Origin: Semisulcospira habei | Taxonomy: Eukaryota > Mollusca > Gastropoda > Semisulcospiridae | DNA: 64,000 nucleotides | Direction of reading: 5' to 3' | NCBI GenBank assembly: GCA_036245525.1 | Contig: BTPG01000002.1 | Span: forward strand, 169,123,528 to 169,187,527 | In this document: positions 1 to 9,147 of the stretch, in pieces | Layout of the letters: each line of letters starts with the position of its first letter | Position numbering within the stretch: the stretch's first letter is position 1 | Translations under genes and position numbers: made by a program | Notes under the pieces: generated by a model | Databases searched by the model: none | What the model was told of the DNA's origin: nothing | Seen by the model: only the letters and a program-made list of their open reading frames with translations

Positions 1-775
1 TAGGGATAATTAGGTAATGTTTTAGCACTTTCCTCATTATTGAAAAGCATTTGACATGTTTTTTTTTTCCCCCAGATAGTTCTAGGCCATTATCTTTCAT
101 ATAGTTTGATAATTTGTCCAATTCAATCTAATACCTTTGTTTTAATCGTAATCTATGATTCTTTTGGGGTAAGTTTTCCGAGATTAGTGTTTATCCATAT
201 AGCAATATCATCTGCATATTGTGCCACAGTTGTGTTCTGTTATAGAGATTTTGGGAGGTCGTAAATTAACACAGTGAATAAAAAGGGTGAAATTATCGAT
301 CCCTGAGGAATACCGATATCTATTTGCTTAAAGGTTGAATAACTTTTACTAACTTTGATGCAGACAAATCTTTCAGACAAAAAGCTTTTACTGTACTCAT
401 ACATAAACCCGGTTATGCCAATCTGTTTTATTTTGTATAATAATCTAGCATGCCAAACACTATCGTAAACCTTTTTACGTCAAAAAGTTGCTAATATACT
501 TTTTCTTCTTGAAAATTGTTTTTTAATGTTACTAAATGGTCTGTCGTACATCTACCTTTCCGAAAACCAGCTTGATTAATTGGAAGTATATCCTGTTTTT
601 AACGGTAATGAAATAGCCGATTTAAAATAATCTTTTCCATTACTTTGCAAGCTTGTGATGTTAGTGCAATAGGTCTATAACTACTAATCAGTGTACGTGT
701 TTTACCCGATTTGAGTACTGGAACTACTACTGACTGCATATATTTTGTCAGGAAGTCTACTTTACTGCCCCAGCT
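1..775 (-). pseudogene. LINE reverse transcriptase fragment, inverted 5' part
   Basis: Read on the minus strand this is a decayed reverse transcriptase. In order from 775 down to 1 it shows the finger segment ending in SYRPIALTS (about 650-700), a palm segment with GIPQGSIISPF (about 280-318) and the catalytic YADDIAIW box (about 190-225). Frames are interrupted, so no long ORF survives. It lies head to head with a LINE C-terminal and RNase H fragment on the plus strand, which suggests one insertion whose 5' half was inverted by twin priming. The clade is uncertain. The element runs off the left edge of the window. Confidence 0.75.
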
Positions 776-2012
776 AAACTTCTAAAGAAACTGCAAAGCA
801 TTGATAGTAAAGCAGTTAAATTAGCCCTTGGAGTGCTAAAGCATTGATAGTAAAGCAGTTAAATTAGCCCTTGGAGTGCTAGTTCATACTAATACTGTAA
901 AAGACTACAAAGAAGCAGATATTCTGTCTTTATCTGACCAACGTAAATCAGTTGGCAACTGCAAAATACATTGTCCGAAGCCTGTCCGTCAAAAATTCAG
1001 TACGAGAAGACATATTTTTAGACGCAGATGTGGATTTCCCGAAGAGAGCGCAAACAATCCCGTATCTTATACCTAGACGCAAATATGTCAAAGATGCCAT
1101 AGAAAACTGCAATATAGATATCAAGTCTATACCAGATTTACCAGTAACACCTACTATACCTACATGGGAACATATTAATGCTACTTTCGATAAAGATTAC
1201 ACATATTTGAAAAAAAAGATGAGAATGTAAACGTTTTAGCAAATTTAGTGAAAGAAAAATGACAGAAAACATTTTAAATACTTGAAATTTTTTATCATGG
1301 GTCTCTCTTAGATTCTTCAGACTGTGGTGCAGGCTTTGTTATTCCGGATCTTAAAGTGAAGAAATCTTTTTATCTTGGTAATGAATTTTTTATATTTACG
1401 TCTGAACTGTATTCGATTCTCATGGCACTAAATTATATTCAACTTATACCTTATGATATATTAGATATTTTGATTTGTGTCGATTCTAAATCTGTCCTAT
1501 ATAGTCTAAAAAGCTGGGATTGTAAAACAAGAAAAGACTTAGTATATGAAATAAAACATATTATAAGCTGTATTATGTCCAGAGGAATAGGGATATATTT
1601 TCTTTGGCTACCCTCACATTGCGGAATTTATTGAAATGAAATTTGTGACGGACAAGCAAAAAAGGGAGCTATAAATAGAGAAACTCAGCAGTTTGTAATA
1701 ATATGCAATTATCTCTACATAAAATGTACTCTGTGCTAAACAGGTTTTTTTTCTCTCACAAAGATGATATGAAATATATTTCTCATGTTCTACTTTGTTC
1801 AAGAAAAACAGCTTCGTTGATATACAAGTTAAGACTAAATTCTTGGAAAACAAAATTCTCAAAATCAAATGCGAGTGTTTAAGCCCCATCACTGTTAAAC
1901 ATATAATCTGTGAATGTCCTATTACAACGAATCTGTTGACACACAATAGCATAACAGTTGACAAATTAGCAGACAATATGTATGACATCTTACATAGAAA
2001 TATTTCAATTCA
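770..2012 (+). pseudogene. LINE C-terminal region with RNase H domain, decayed
   Basis: The plus-strand conceptual protein begins with the post-RT region (KLQSIDSKAVKLALGVL) and continues through 952-1230. At 1320-1660 it enters an RNase H fold: DCGAGFVI, then ELYSILMALNY, then CVDSKSVLYSL and WLPSHCGI, which match the D-E-D-H catalytic order. A TGA interrupts the last strand just before NEICDGQAKK. A CxC...H...C knuckle follows near 1870-1920. RNase H is found in I-like and some other LINE groups. A 43-bp direct duplication (795-837 and 838-880) damages the start. It is non-functional. Confidence 0.75.
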
Positions 2013-2017
2013 AATAG

Positions 2018-2063
2018 TTAATACCCCACCCGGGTCTGCCCTGGGGGACTTGGGTGGGGTTAA
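2018..2063. repeat. Small TTAA-bounded hairpin
   Basis: A 46-bp imperfect inverted repeat begins TTAATACCCCACCC and ends GGGTGGGGTTAA. It resembles the larger TTAA MITEs of this window but is much shorter. Confidence 0.5.
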
Positions 2064-2597
2064 CTACAACTGTCATATCCAAGGTGATGTAATCAGATAG
2101 TATGCAACATGGCGACGCTGCTTGATTTTTTTCTGAAAAAAAAAAAAAGAACGAAGACGAAGAGGAACGACGTGTTAAAGGTACCTGGGCGGTAACAATT
2201 CTTCTGTCTGATAAATATAAGACCGGCCTTTAACAGGATTTTTTTTTTTTTTTTTTTTTTTGCTTTATTACATGTATGCAGGTGCAGAAAAAAAAAAGAG
2301 AAGATCGTACTCTTTCCATTTGTCATCTGAGGCAGCCATCGCTCCCCCCCCCCCCGCCCCCCCCCCCCCCCGCCCCCCCCCCCTCCCCCCCCCCCATCTC
2401 TACCCCACACGCATACACACACACCACGCAAAATCCTGCACTGTACAACAAAAGTATTCTTTCAACATTGCATGCTTAGAACATTACATGACGTCTACAT
2501 GCCAATACGCCATAAGACGAACATTTCATTACGTAAAAGATTTCGGCGTATCTGGCTCGTGCGGTACTTTGTACCAGTGTACTCTCCACACCCTGTC

Positions 2598-2683
2598 TTA
2601 ACTCATTCTACCTCAGACACACCACAGGAAGATAAGGATCGACCATGATAGTTCAAGGGTGATGCCAGAATAGCTTGGCGCCT
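2598..2683 (+). repeat. Half copy of TTAA hairpin MITE
   Basis: Starts TTAACTCATTCTACC and runs through the left arm (GATAGTTCAAGGGTGATGCC, then CTTGGCGCC), then stops at the palindrome centre. The right arm is missing. Confidence 0.75.
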
Positions 2684-2706
2684 AGTGTCTTCTCAAGTGT
2701 AGAAAG

Positions 2707-2964
2707 CAAAGTGAAACTCGTATACTCACGTAAAATATAAACTTGCGTAAAAACTAAAATTACGTCATGACAAATAACGGTTTTCAAACCAATAGCGTGT
2801 ATGCACTGTGTCCTTATAGAACTCACTGGCGCTTTGGCAGATCTGCGAATCATCAGAATCAGGTCAAAGACAACAGGTAGAGACCTTTGACAGCGAGGTC
2901 AGCTAGCTTATAAAAGGGACTTTGTGGGTTATAGCTCTCATATATATAATCCCATCTTGTTTCG
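2707..2964 (+). repeat. Dispersed repeat shared with 28490-28758
   Basis: Shares an approximately 260-bp block with 28490-28758, including the words TACGTCATG, GGCAGATCTGCGA and TCAGAATCAGGTCAAA. It is absent from the paralogous block at 41 kb, so it inserted in copy A. The family is not recognised. Confidence 0.7.
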
Positions 2965-3305
2965 ATAGGTGTTGCATACTTATGGTGTAGCCTATTGAAA
3001 ATAGGCTAAACTATTTATTTGGGTCATGTTGGGCGCGTTCAGTAACAAGTGTCTGTATGCATATGACCTCAGATGAGATTTGACGGTACTCTGTTTGCGG
3101 AAGTATTGTGGCGGAAGGGCCCTACGCGCGAATTGGTGGTGCGGTGAATGTTTGGAACTACAGGAACAGTGCAGTTTGTTACAGGGTGGTGTTCGGTGCC
3201 AGTTATCACGAATTGTGTGTCAGATACGACTGCACGCTGAGAGATATTCGCGAGAAGAACACCGATGTAGGTGGACAAAATTAGGCATAGAGAACATAGG
3301 ACTAA

Positions 3306-3372
3306 CAAGAGACACAAATCCTCCTGAGACCCCGCGACAGCGGGGGCTCATGAGGATTTATGTCTCTTGCAG
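3306..3372. repeat. Palindromic hairpin, CTCATGAG family
   Basis: Arms AAGAGACACAAATCCTC and GAGGATTTATGTCTCTT flank a GC-rich loop (CCCCGCGACAGCGGGG). The paralogue is at 41447-41515. Confidence 0.75.
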
Positions 3373-4269
3373 ATAGGTGGAGTTCGTCTTGCCCCGATAT
3401 TTAAGGGATTAAACGTCTACATGTTTGAGTGTGTGTAATGGACAAAGGAAGCAACATCCTGCACGCAAAACAAATCCATATCAAAATGATGACTGTCACG
3501 CGTGTAAAATCACTTCAACTGCAAACACCACAGAAGCTTTAATAGGACGAGCGCAAAACAAAGGTTGCGTGCTCTTCCTTTCAAAGTGTGTTTCTTCCTT
3601 GGTTATTCCTGGGCTTGTAAAACGACATATAAACAAACTATAAAACGACGATTATTTTAATTCACGAAAATCTTTATTCCGTTTTCTGCCATAGAACATA
3701 ATACCAAACGAATGCTGCATGATTGATCAAACACAATGACTGTACACCTCGGACACGCTCAAGGAACAGCTGTAGTCGATCACGTACCAGTACAATAGGC
3801 CTTTCGGTCGACATTTTAAGCAAGCACACCATTTCATCTCAGACATCCGTGTGATGGGTCTATGGCTGAAACAAGGAAAAGTCACTCGGAGAAAGAAAAA
3901 AAACATTACAGTAAATAAAATACACTGAATAGTGACATCGTTTCCTCGTCAAATGAAAATGAAATGAATATTTTATCGTAGGGATCGAGCTAGCAGAATT
4001 TCTTTAAAAACGCTATTTCATTTTATTATTTAGTTAGTTAGTTTTTGGCTCACTTGCGAAGTAAAGTGAGTCTATGTTCTGGACCAGTGGTCGTCCGTCC
4101 GCCGTCGTCCGTGGTAAACGTTAACGTTGGCATTTCCTCCCAGACTATTCAAACTTGGCCCAATGATATTTTGTGGCAAGACCTTTCTAAATATACCAAT
4201 TTCAGTGACCTCTCACAAAGGTCAAGGTCACAGGGGATCAGGACATATATATAAAATAGCTATATTTTG

Positions 4270-4870
4270 ACATAATTTATTTTTTCTCAAATACTATTCA
4301 CAACTTCAAACTCAAACTTGGTAAAAAGATACCTGATGGTAAGACCTTTCTACACATACTAATTTGGTTGATCCTTCGGAAAGGTCAAGGGTCACAAGAA
4401 CTCAGAAAATAGGTCCAAAATAGCCTTATTTTGACAAAAGATGCCTTTTCTCAAATACTATTCACAACTTCAAACCCAAACTTGCTACAGAGATACCTGA
4501 TGGTAAGACCTACCTATGCATACTAATTTGGATGACGCATCTGAAAGGTCAAGGGTCACAAAATGGGTTAAAAAAATAGCCCTATTTTGACAAGAAATGT
4601 TTTTTCTCAAATACTATTCACAACTTCAAACCCAAACTTGCTATAGAGATACCTGACGGTATGCGTACTGATTTGGATGATCCATTGGAAAAGGTCAAGG
4701 GTCACAAGAGGTCATCAAATAAGTGTATAAAATGCTAATTTTTGATAGAATTGTAGCTATTATCAATATTTTTGCAAATTTGGTACAAATGTAGCTGATG
4801 ATAAGACCTTCCTATATATACTAATTTAGTCGACTCATCGCAAGGGTCACGGGGGTTTGAAAGATGTGTG
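4270..4870 (+). repeat. Divergent tandem repeat, about 160-bp period
   Basis: The phrase CTCAAATACTATTCACAAC starts at 4286, 4450 and 4606, giving periods of 164 and 156 bp. Each unit also carries a GATACCTGA-GGTAAGACC box and an AAGGTCAAGGGTCAC box. A fourth, weaker unit reaches about 4870. Confidence 0.75.
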
Positions 4871-4910
4871 AAAACTGATTAAATTTTGAGAAAACGCGGA
4901 ATTTGTTGGT

Positions 4911-5223
4911 TGGTTGGTTAGTTCGGGTTTAACGTCCACAGCACCGAGGTGATCCTGGACGGCCCTGACGGGCGGGTTATGGGGGACAGGGAAATCTATT
5001 GCCTATGGAGTACGACCTGAACACTGATCAACTTAGGCGCACTCCAACTGTGCCACTTTGATTTACCAGGACCTTTCAACGGACATGCTATTGAACAAAT
5101 CCGTTTTTCCCCCTGGATTGTGAGTCCAGCTACCGGGGCCGAGACGGGATTCGAACCCACGACCCGGCGATTCCCTTCGCTCTCCTGCTCCGACGTTTAA
5201 CCGCCTGGGCTATTTCGGACTCT
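4911..5223 (-). mobile_element. tRNA-derived SINE with 15-bp target duplication
   Basis: On the minus strand the head (5222 to about 5133) has an A-box-like TAGCCCAGGCGG and a B box GGTTCGAATCC, as in RNA polymerase III promoters. A unique body follows, then a tail ACGTTAAACCCGAACTAACC. The 15 bp GCGGAATTTGTTGGT occurs at both ends (4896-4910 and 5224-5238), a textbook target-site duplication. A body and tail fragment of the same family lies at 52068-52224. Confidence 0.85.
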
Positions 5224-5414
5224 GCGGAATTTGTTGGTGCAGAAGCGATCCCTTTACTGATTGTCACATGTGTGGATCGGTCATATACGTGAGCCATATG
5301 GGTTTTGCCTTTCTTGTTTAAGAACATAGAGTGTTTTGTGTGTATTCAGGCACTTTAAAAACGCCACAAAACATAATCGTACATTAATAGCCGTCCAATG
5401 AACACGGATACAAA

Positions 5415-5484
5415 GCGGGGGCTCATGAGGTTCAGTTCCTCTTGCAGATGTGATTCTGGCTGCGTCCCGGCAGTCAAGTGGTTA
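5415..5484 (+). repeat. Half MITE, right arm of CTCATGAG family
   Basis: GCGGGGGCTCATGAGG is followed by CTCTTGCAG and ends CAAGTGGTTAAAG. The left arm is missing here and in the paralogue at 42283-42357. Confidence 0.55.
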
Positions 5485-5810
5485 AAGAAACGTTGTCAAC
5501 ATAGGAATATGGCGGCGGATATAACCGATCAAAGCTATCACGTTTAAGTGCGTAACTCTACATTACATGCTTACATATAATAGGCAAACTTAGGTATACG
5601 CGCTTTATCACCTCGTAAAAGGCATCATGCACCTTTCTACTGATTGTTCATGCTGCTGAAATAGATATGAACACACCTGTACAAGGAAGGAAAAAGAACA
5701 GAAGAACAGAGCCGAGGGGACAGAAAGAGTGAGAGAGAAAGAGTAAAAACCGACCGCCGTACAAACCAAAGGTTTACCGAATATATTTACATGTAATAGC
5801 GATTTAATCT

Positions 5811-5875
5811 TTCTCTGTCGGCAGCAAATTTTGTCGCAATGATTCCTGCAGTAATCATGGCGACAAAGAATTAAA
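5811..5875. repeat. Degenerate hairpin, TGTCGC-ATGATTCC family
   Basis: TTTTGTCGCAATGATTCC faces AATCATGGCGACAAA. The intact relatives are at 42925-43000 and, as a clean TTAA-bounded palindrome, at 53770-53864. Confidence 0.6.
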
Positions 5876-5903
5876 CTTTGATGTCACATTTACCACAAAA
5901 AAA

Positions 5904-6404
5904 GCGACAAGGATCTGTGAGGGGAAATGTTTACCTGTGCACGCTGTCAGCGACAAGGATCTGTGAGGGGAAATGTTTACCTGTACACGCTGTCAGCGAC
6001 AAGGATCTGTGAGGGGAAATGTTTACCTGTGCACGCTGTCAGCGACAAGGATCTGTGAGGGGAAATGTTTACCTGTACACGCTGTCAGCGACAAGGATCT
6101 GTGAGGGGAAATGTTTACCTGTGCACGCTGTCAGCGACAAGGATCTGTGAGGGGAAATGTTTACCTGTGCACGCTGTCAGCGACAAGGATCTGTGAGGGG
6201 AAATGTTTACCTGTGCACGCTGTCAGCGACAAGGATCTGTGAGGGGAAATGTTTACCTGTGCACGCTGTCAGCGACAAGGATCTGTGAGGGGAAATGTTT
6301 ACCTGTGCACGCTATCAGCGACAAGGATCTGTGAGGGGAAATGTTTACCTGTGCACGCTGTCAGCGACAAGGATCTGTGAGGGGAAATGTTTACCTGTGC
6401 ACGC
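5904..6404 (+). repeat. 46-bp minisatellite, left part (11 units)
   Basis: Units start at 5904, 5950, 5996 and every 46 bp to 6364. Each reads GCGACAAGGATCTGTGAGGG then GAAATGTTTACCTGTGCACG then CTGTCA. The last unit is cut after CACGC, where the Polinton starts. The units are almost identical. The paralogous site at about 43030-43078 holds one diverged unit, so the array expanded in this copy only. Confidence 0.95.
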
Positions 6405-6639
6405 AGAGATAGATAATTAGACAGTTGAAACCCACCTAATCAATAATCTATAGATTTATTTGATCCTCTCCGTATTTAGACAAACGAACTCCCAACACTT
6501 ACCACCAATACCTTAATCGCCTAGCCATTTTAGTTCCACTCCAGAAATCATTCAAGCTACGTTTTTTGATCAGCTACCAACCTGCGATTATTAAGCCAGA
6601 TCCCCCACCTAACCTAAATTATTAATGCTGCAATTGACT
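6405..6639 (+). repeat. Polinton left terminal inverted repeat
   Basis: It matches the reverse complement of 22374-22608 at nearly every position, from AGAGATAGATAATTAGACAG at the tip to TTAATGCTG.-ATTGACT at the inner end. A few substitutions separate the two arms. In this class the TIRs are the integrase substrate and the replication origin for protein-primed synthesis. Confidence 0.93.
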
Positions 6640-6672
6640 TCTTTAAACAAAATTATTATATTACGTTTTAAA

Positions 6673-7188
6673 ATGAATCAAGACGAATTACTACTTTTAA
6701 GTGATATCAATGCTGTTGAGAACAAAGACTTAGACTCGAAAAAACAACAACTTATCTCTGTAGTTGTCTCAGGCAAGTCAAAGACTTATCTAGGAAGACA
6801 ATACATGACAGAGGATATTGAATCTTTAACCTCTGATGAGCTAATTAAACTACATTCTAAATATGAAAATCACATTGCTTCACTAATGACTCGTGATTTG
6901 AGTCGATCTCTTGTATGCCTATACACAAAAGCTGTAAGTCACTTCCTACCTGTTGATAGTGACAGCCTTTCACATGATCTAGAAAGTAATCCTATTGTTT
7001 CAAGTTCGATTGGCAAATTAGCATGCCTTATGTTTTACAAGTTTGGGAATTACCTTGCACCTGCTGTAACCTTACTTGTTACTAGTAGTCATATTGATTT
7101 TTCTAAAATAAATTTTAAATTAGAAGAAAATGGACGAGACGACTCCACAACAGAGCCATGTCTTGACACAGGTTCAAACAGTGACTAA
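6673..7188 (+). CDS. Polinton left-end conserved protein, unknown function
   Basis: The protein is 171 aa if started at ATG 6673 (MNQDELLLLS); an in-frame ATG at 6625 would add 16 hydrophobic residues but lies inside the TIR. The core (about residues 40-140) is helical and includes KTYLGRQYMTEDIESLTSDE, followed by LIKLHSKYE and a mildly hydrophobic stretch around KLACLMFYKFGNYLAPAVT. From memory, proteins of this general pattern occupy the same left-end position in cnidarian Polintons, but I could not check. The 3' end overlaps the next gene by 59 nt in another frame. No catalytic motif is visible. The start context is TTTTAAAATG. Confidence 0.75.
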   Translation: MNQDELLLLSDINAVENKDLDSKKQQLISVVVSGKSKTYLGRQYMTEDIESLTSDELIKLHSKYENHIASLMTRDLSRSLVCLYTKAVSHFLPVDSDSLSHDLESNPIVSSSIGKLACLMFYKFGNYLAPAVTLLVTSSHIDFSKINFKLEENGRDDSTTEPCLDTGSNSD

Positions 7189-7540
7189 GACTAAAAGTCC
7201 AGGTCGAATAGAGGCTGGGAAAAGATTAGCTGAATATAACAGACAAAAGAAATTACAGCTTCAAGCATTAACAGAAAAGACTGACACACCATCAACAGCA
7301 CCAGTGTCACTACCGTCACACCCCCCACAAAGTGAGAGACAAACAACTAAACCTGAAACTACAAAATATATAGTTGCTGGATTTGTTGTCGGATTTGGTT
7401 ACGTAGGTTACCAATTATATAAAAAATACAAACCAAACACTCGAACAGTGTCCAAAAAATCAAACACTCCAAAAACAAAAGAAGAAGTCTCCACATTACC
7501 AGCAGTTCCAAAACCTTTGGACCCATTTTACATGCAGTAA
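7130..7540 (+). CDS. Polinton small single-pass membrane protein
   Basis: A 136-aa protein. The N-terminal third is basic and polar with the segment SPGRIEAGKRLAEYNRQKK, a phrase I associate with Polinton small proteins but have not verified. A Ser/Thr/Pro-rich linker follows. One transmembrane helix, YIVAGFVVGFGYVGYQLY (about residues 83-100), precedes a basic tail ending PKPLDPFYMQ. It could be a membrane-active or virion protein; function is unknown. It overlaps the upstream gene by 59 nt. An AT-rich gap of 36 nt separates it from the next ATG. Confidence 0.75.
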   Translation: MDETTPQQSHVLTQVQTVTKTKSPGRIEAGKRLAEYNRQKKLQLQALTEKTDTPSTAPVSLPSHPPQSERQTTKPETTKYIVAGFVVGFGYVGYQLYKKYKPNTRTVSKKSNTPKTKEEVSTLPAVPKPLDPFYMQ

Positions 7541-7576
7541 ATAAATTTATTATTTTAATTTTTATGGTATAAGAAA

Positions 7577-7807
7577 ATGAGCGACACAAAGAACTTAATG
7601 AACCTTGTCTATCACTCTGCTGTAATAAGTGGACTAGCAGTAGCATATTCTATGCTGGGAAAAAGTCTACTCAAAATGAAATCAGCAGACCTTAGTAAAT
7701 TAGACTTCGAAGACAGTGCTAAGCTAGTAGTTGTTATAACAGCATCGATTGCAACAAAAGATTTTCTAGTCAAGCAAGGAATTATTCCAGAAAATATTTC
7801 TAAGTAA
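7577..7807 (+). CDS. Polinton 76-aa hydrophobic small protein
   Basis: A 76-aa protein beginning MSDTKNLMNLVYHS. It has two hydrophobic helices: AVISGLAVAYSMLGKSLL (about 15-32) and SAKLVVVITASIATKDFL (about 47-64). It ends KQGIIPENISK. The pattern of two short membrane helices with a conserved C-terminal KDFL-KQGIIP box recurs, to my recollection, in Polintons of invertebrates; this is family memory, not a search result. It is probably membrane-associated. The start follows TATAAGAAAATG. It ends 9 nt before the next ATG, so these genes are packed like an operon. Confidence 0.7.
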   Translation: MSDTKNLMNLVYHSAVISGLAVAYSMLGKSLLKMKSADLSKLDFEDSAKLVVVITASIATKDFLVKQGIIPENISK

Positions 7808-7816
7808 ATAAAAAAT

Positions 7817-8248
7817 ATGGCAACTATAGCTGTTATGATTGGCGGTGCAGTTATAAATGCATTAGCTTTTAGTGGATCAAACTATTTCTTTTCAAAAGTT
7901 AGTAAAGAAGAATCAGCAGAAGAAATGAAGCGTCACAATGAGGCATCTGAAAAACTAGCTCAAGCTCAACAAGATTATGAAAAGCAAAGAATTGAGAAAC
8001 TGGATTTTATTAATGAAAAACTAAAACTTGAGGGTCACGCACAGCATACATTTTCAAATGTTGATGACGCGATCAAAGAATACTATCTTGTAACTGGTGA
8101 AGACATGTCTATTCCACAACCAAAACTTAGTGACTACTACCAACCAAGCTCAGAACAAAGAAATGGAGAAATAATATTTGTTCTAGTAGGAATGACATTA
8201 GTATATTTTACAGGAGTTTATATTGCTAGAAAAAATGGCAGACGCTAA
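7817..8248 (+). CDS. Polinton coiled-coil membrane protein
   Basis: A 143-aa protein with an N-terminal hydrophobic segment (MATIAVMIGGAVINALAFSG). A long charged coiled coil follows (about 30-75, including EKQRIEKLDFINEKLKLEGH), then a conserved-looking VDDAIKEYY box and a Pro-rich turn, LSDYYQPSSEQRNGE. The C-terminal membrane helix (about 118-137) ends in a basic tail. The topology suggests a membrane-anchored virion or assembly factor. I recall similar proteins directly upstream of integrase in other Polintons. Its last 14 nt overlap the integrase start at 8235. Confidence 0.78.
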   Translation: MATIAVMIGGAVINALAFSGSNYFFSKVSKEESAEEMKRHNEASEKLAQAQQDYEKQRIEKLDFINEKLKLEGHAQHTFSNVDDAIKEYYLVTGEDMSIPQPKLSDYYQPSSEQRNGEIIFVLVGMTLVYFTGVYIARKNGRR

Positions 8249-9089
8249 ACTATCAAAAATATATTACTCCCCAATTGGCTACTGGAAAGGGAATACTGCA
8301 ATAAAAAAATTACATGCTGCTGTGGGTGGAGATGTCAACCAAATAAAACAGTGGCTTAAAAAACAGGCAATTTGGCAAATATATCTTCCTGCTCCAAGAA
8401 AAATAACAAGGCCTCATTTTGAAAACACTATCCCTAATGACACACACCAAATGGACCTCCTGTTTCTTCCGCATGACACAATAAGAAAGAAACGATACAA
8501 GTATGCATTAACTGTTGTTGACATAGCTTCAAGGTATAAGGATGCAGAACCCATAACTGACAAAAAAGCTGTAACAGTGGCCACTGCATTATCAAAAATA
8601 TATAGTCGAGGTCCTTTAAAATACCCTAGGCTTGTGCAGGTTGATGATGGGAGTGAATTTAAAGGCGCTGTTAATCAGTTATTTGCAAAGCATGGAGTGC
8701 TAGTGCGGCGAGGCATACCGGGCTTGCATAGATCACAGGCTATTGTAGAAAATTTCAATAAACAATTATCAGAGAGACTTTTTAGCTATCAGTATTCTAA
8801 GGAACTCATGCATGACACACGTAACACTGAGTGGGTTAAAAGATTACCGTCTGTAATAAAAGCAATGAATAATGAGGGTCACCCTAAACCTGTTGATGCT
8901 ATTAAATTGAAAACAATACCGTCAGAAATAAAAACAACAACAACACCTCCAGACACTAACTTATTTACAAAACAGGTGAGATATTTGTATCAACCTGGTG
9001 AGGCTGAAAATGACGTTAGACGTAGGGCAACTGATCCAATTTGGTCTACATCTGTTCATAATATAAAAAAAAATAGTTCCTTCAGCTAA
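8235..9089 (+). pseudogene. Polinton integrase (rve family), C-terminus frameshifted
   Basis: A retroviral-type DDE integrase that would join the element's ends to host DNA. Starting at ATG 8235 (MADAKLSKIY), 284 aa remain. The catalytic core has D74 (HQMDLLFLP), an acidic pair at 137-138 (LVQVDDGSEF) and E172 (AIVENFN). The ATG at 8235 is preferred over the upstream non-ATG codon and overlaps the previous gene by 14 nt. At 9065-9073 a run of nine A puts the last part out of frame. In the +1 frame, 9067-9186 stays open and reads a plausible conserved tail (YYLYEPAPKRAFVREELQ) ending at TAA 9184-9186. One surplus A explains the break; it could be real or a homopolymer base-call error. Confidence 0.9.
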
Positions 9090-9147
9090 TGCAACAATAT
9101 ATTATCTGTATGAGCCTGCACCAAAGAGGGCATTTGTTAGAGAAGAA

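Larger units (their letters stand above)
4047..5317. mobile_element. Composite insertion absent from the paralogous block
   Basis: In the paralogue, GTTTTT near 42190 passes straight into AAGAACATAGAG, whereas copy A has 1.27 kb between the same words. The insert holds a divergent tandem array (4270-4870) and a later SINE (4911-5223). Its outer sequence starts near GGCTCACTTGCGAAG and mentions no recognisable protein. Which mechanism inserted it is not clear. Confidence 0.65.
2090..5903 (+). repeat. Segmental duplication, copy A left block
   Basis: From TAATCAGATAGTATGCAACA (2090) this sequence aligns in order with 40622-43030. The blocks differ by insertions in copy A: a dispersed repeat and half MITE at about 2598-2975, and a 1.27-kb composite insertion at 4047-5317. 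Poly-T (2239-2260) and poly-C (2343-2395) runs are specific to copy A. I see no convincing protein gene; open frames here are short and not conserved between the copies. Confidence 0.85.

Noticed and set aside
2093..2601. Pro- or Gly-rich ORFs around 2.3 kb
   Set aside because: Produced by poly-C and poly-T runs that are missing in the paralogous block.
5133..5222. Genuine tRNA gene
   Set aside because: Good A- and B-box words, but it is the head of a SINE with body, tail and target duplication.
5904..6404. Possible CRISPR array
   Set aside because: Units are directly tandem at 46 bp with no variable spacers and no cas genes; it is a minisatellite.
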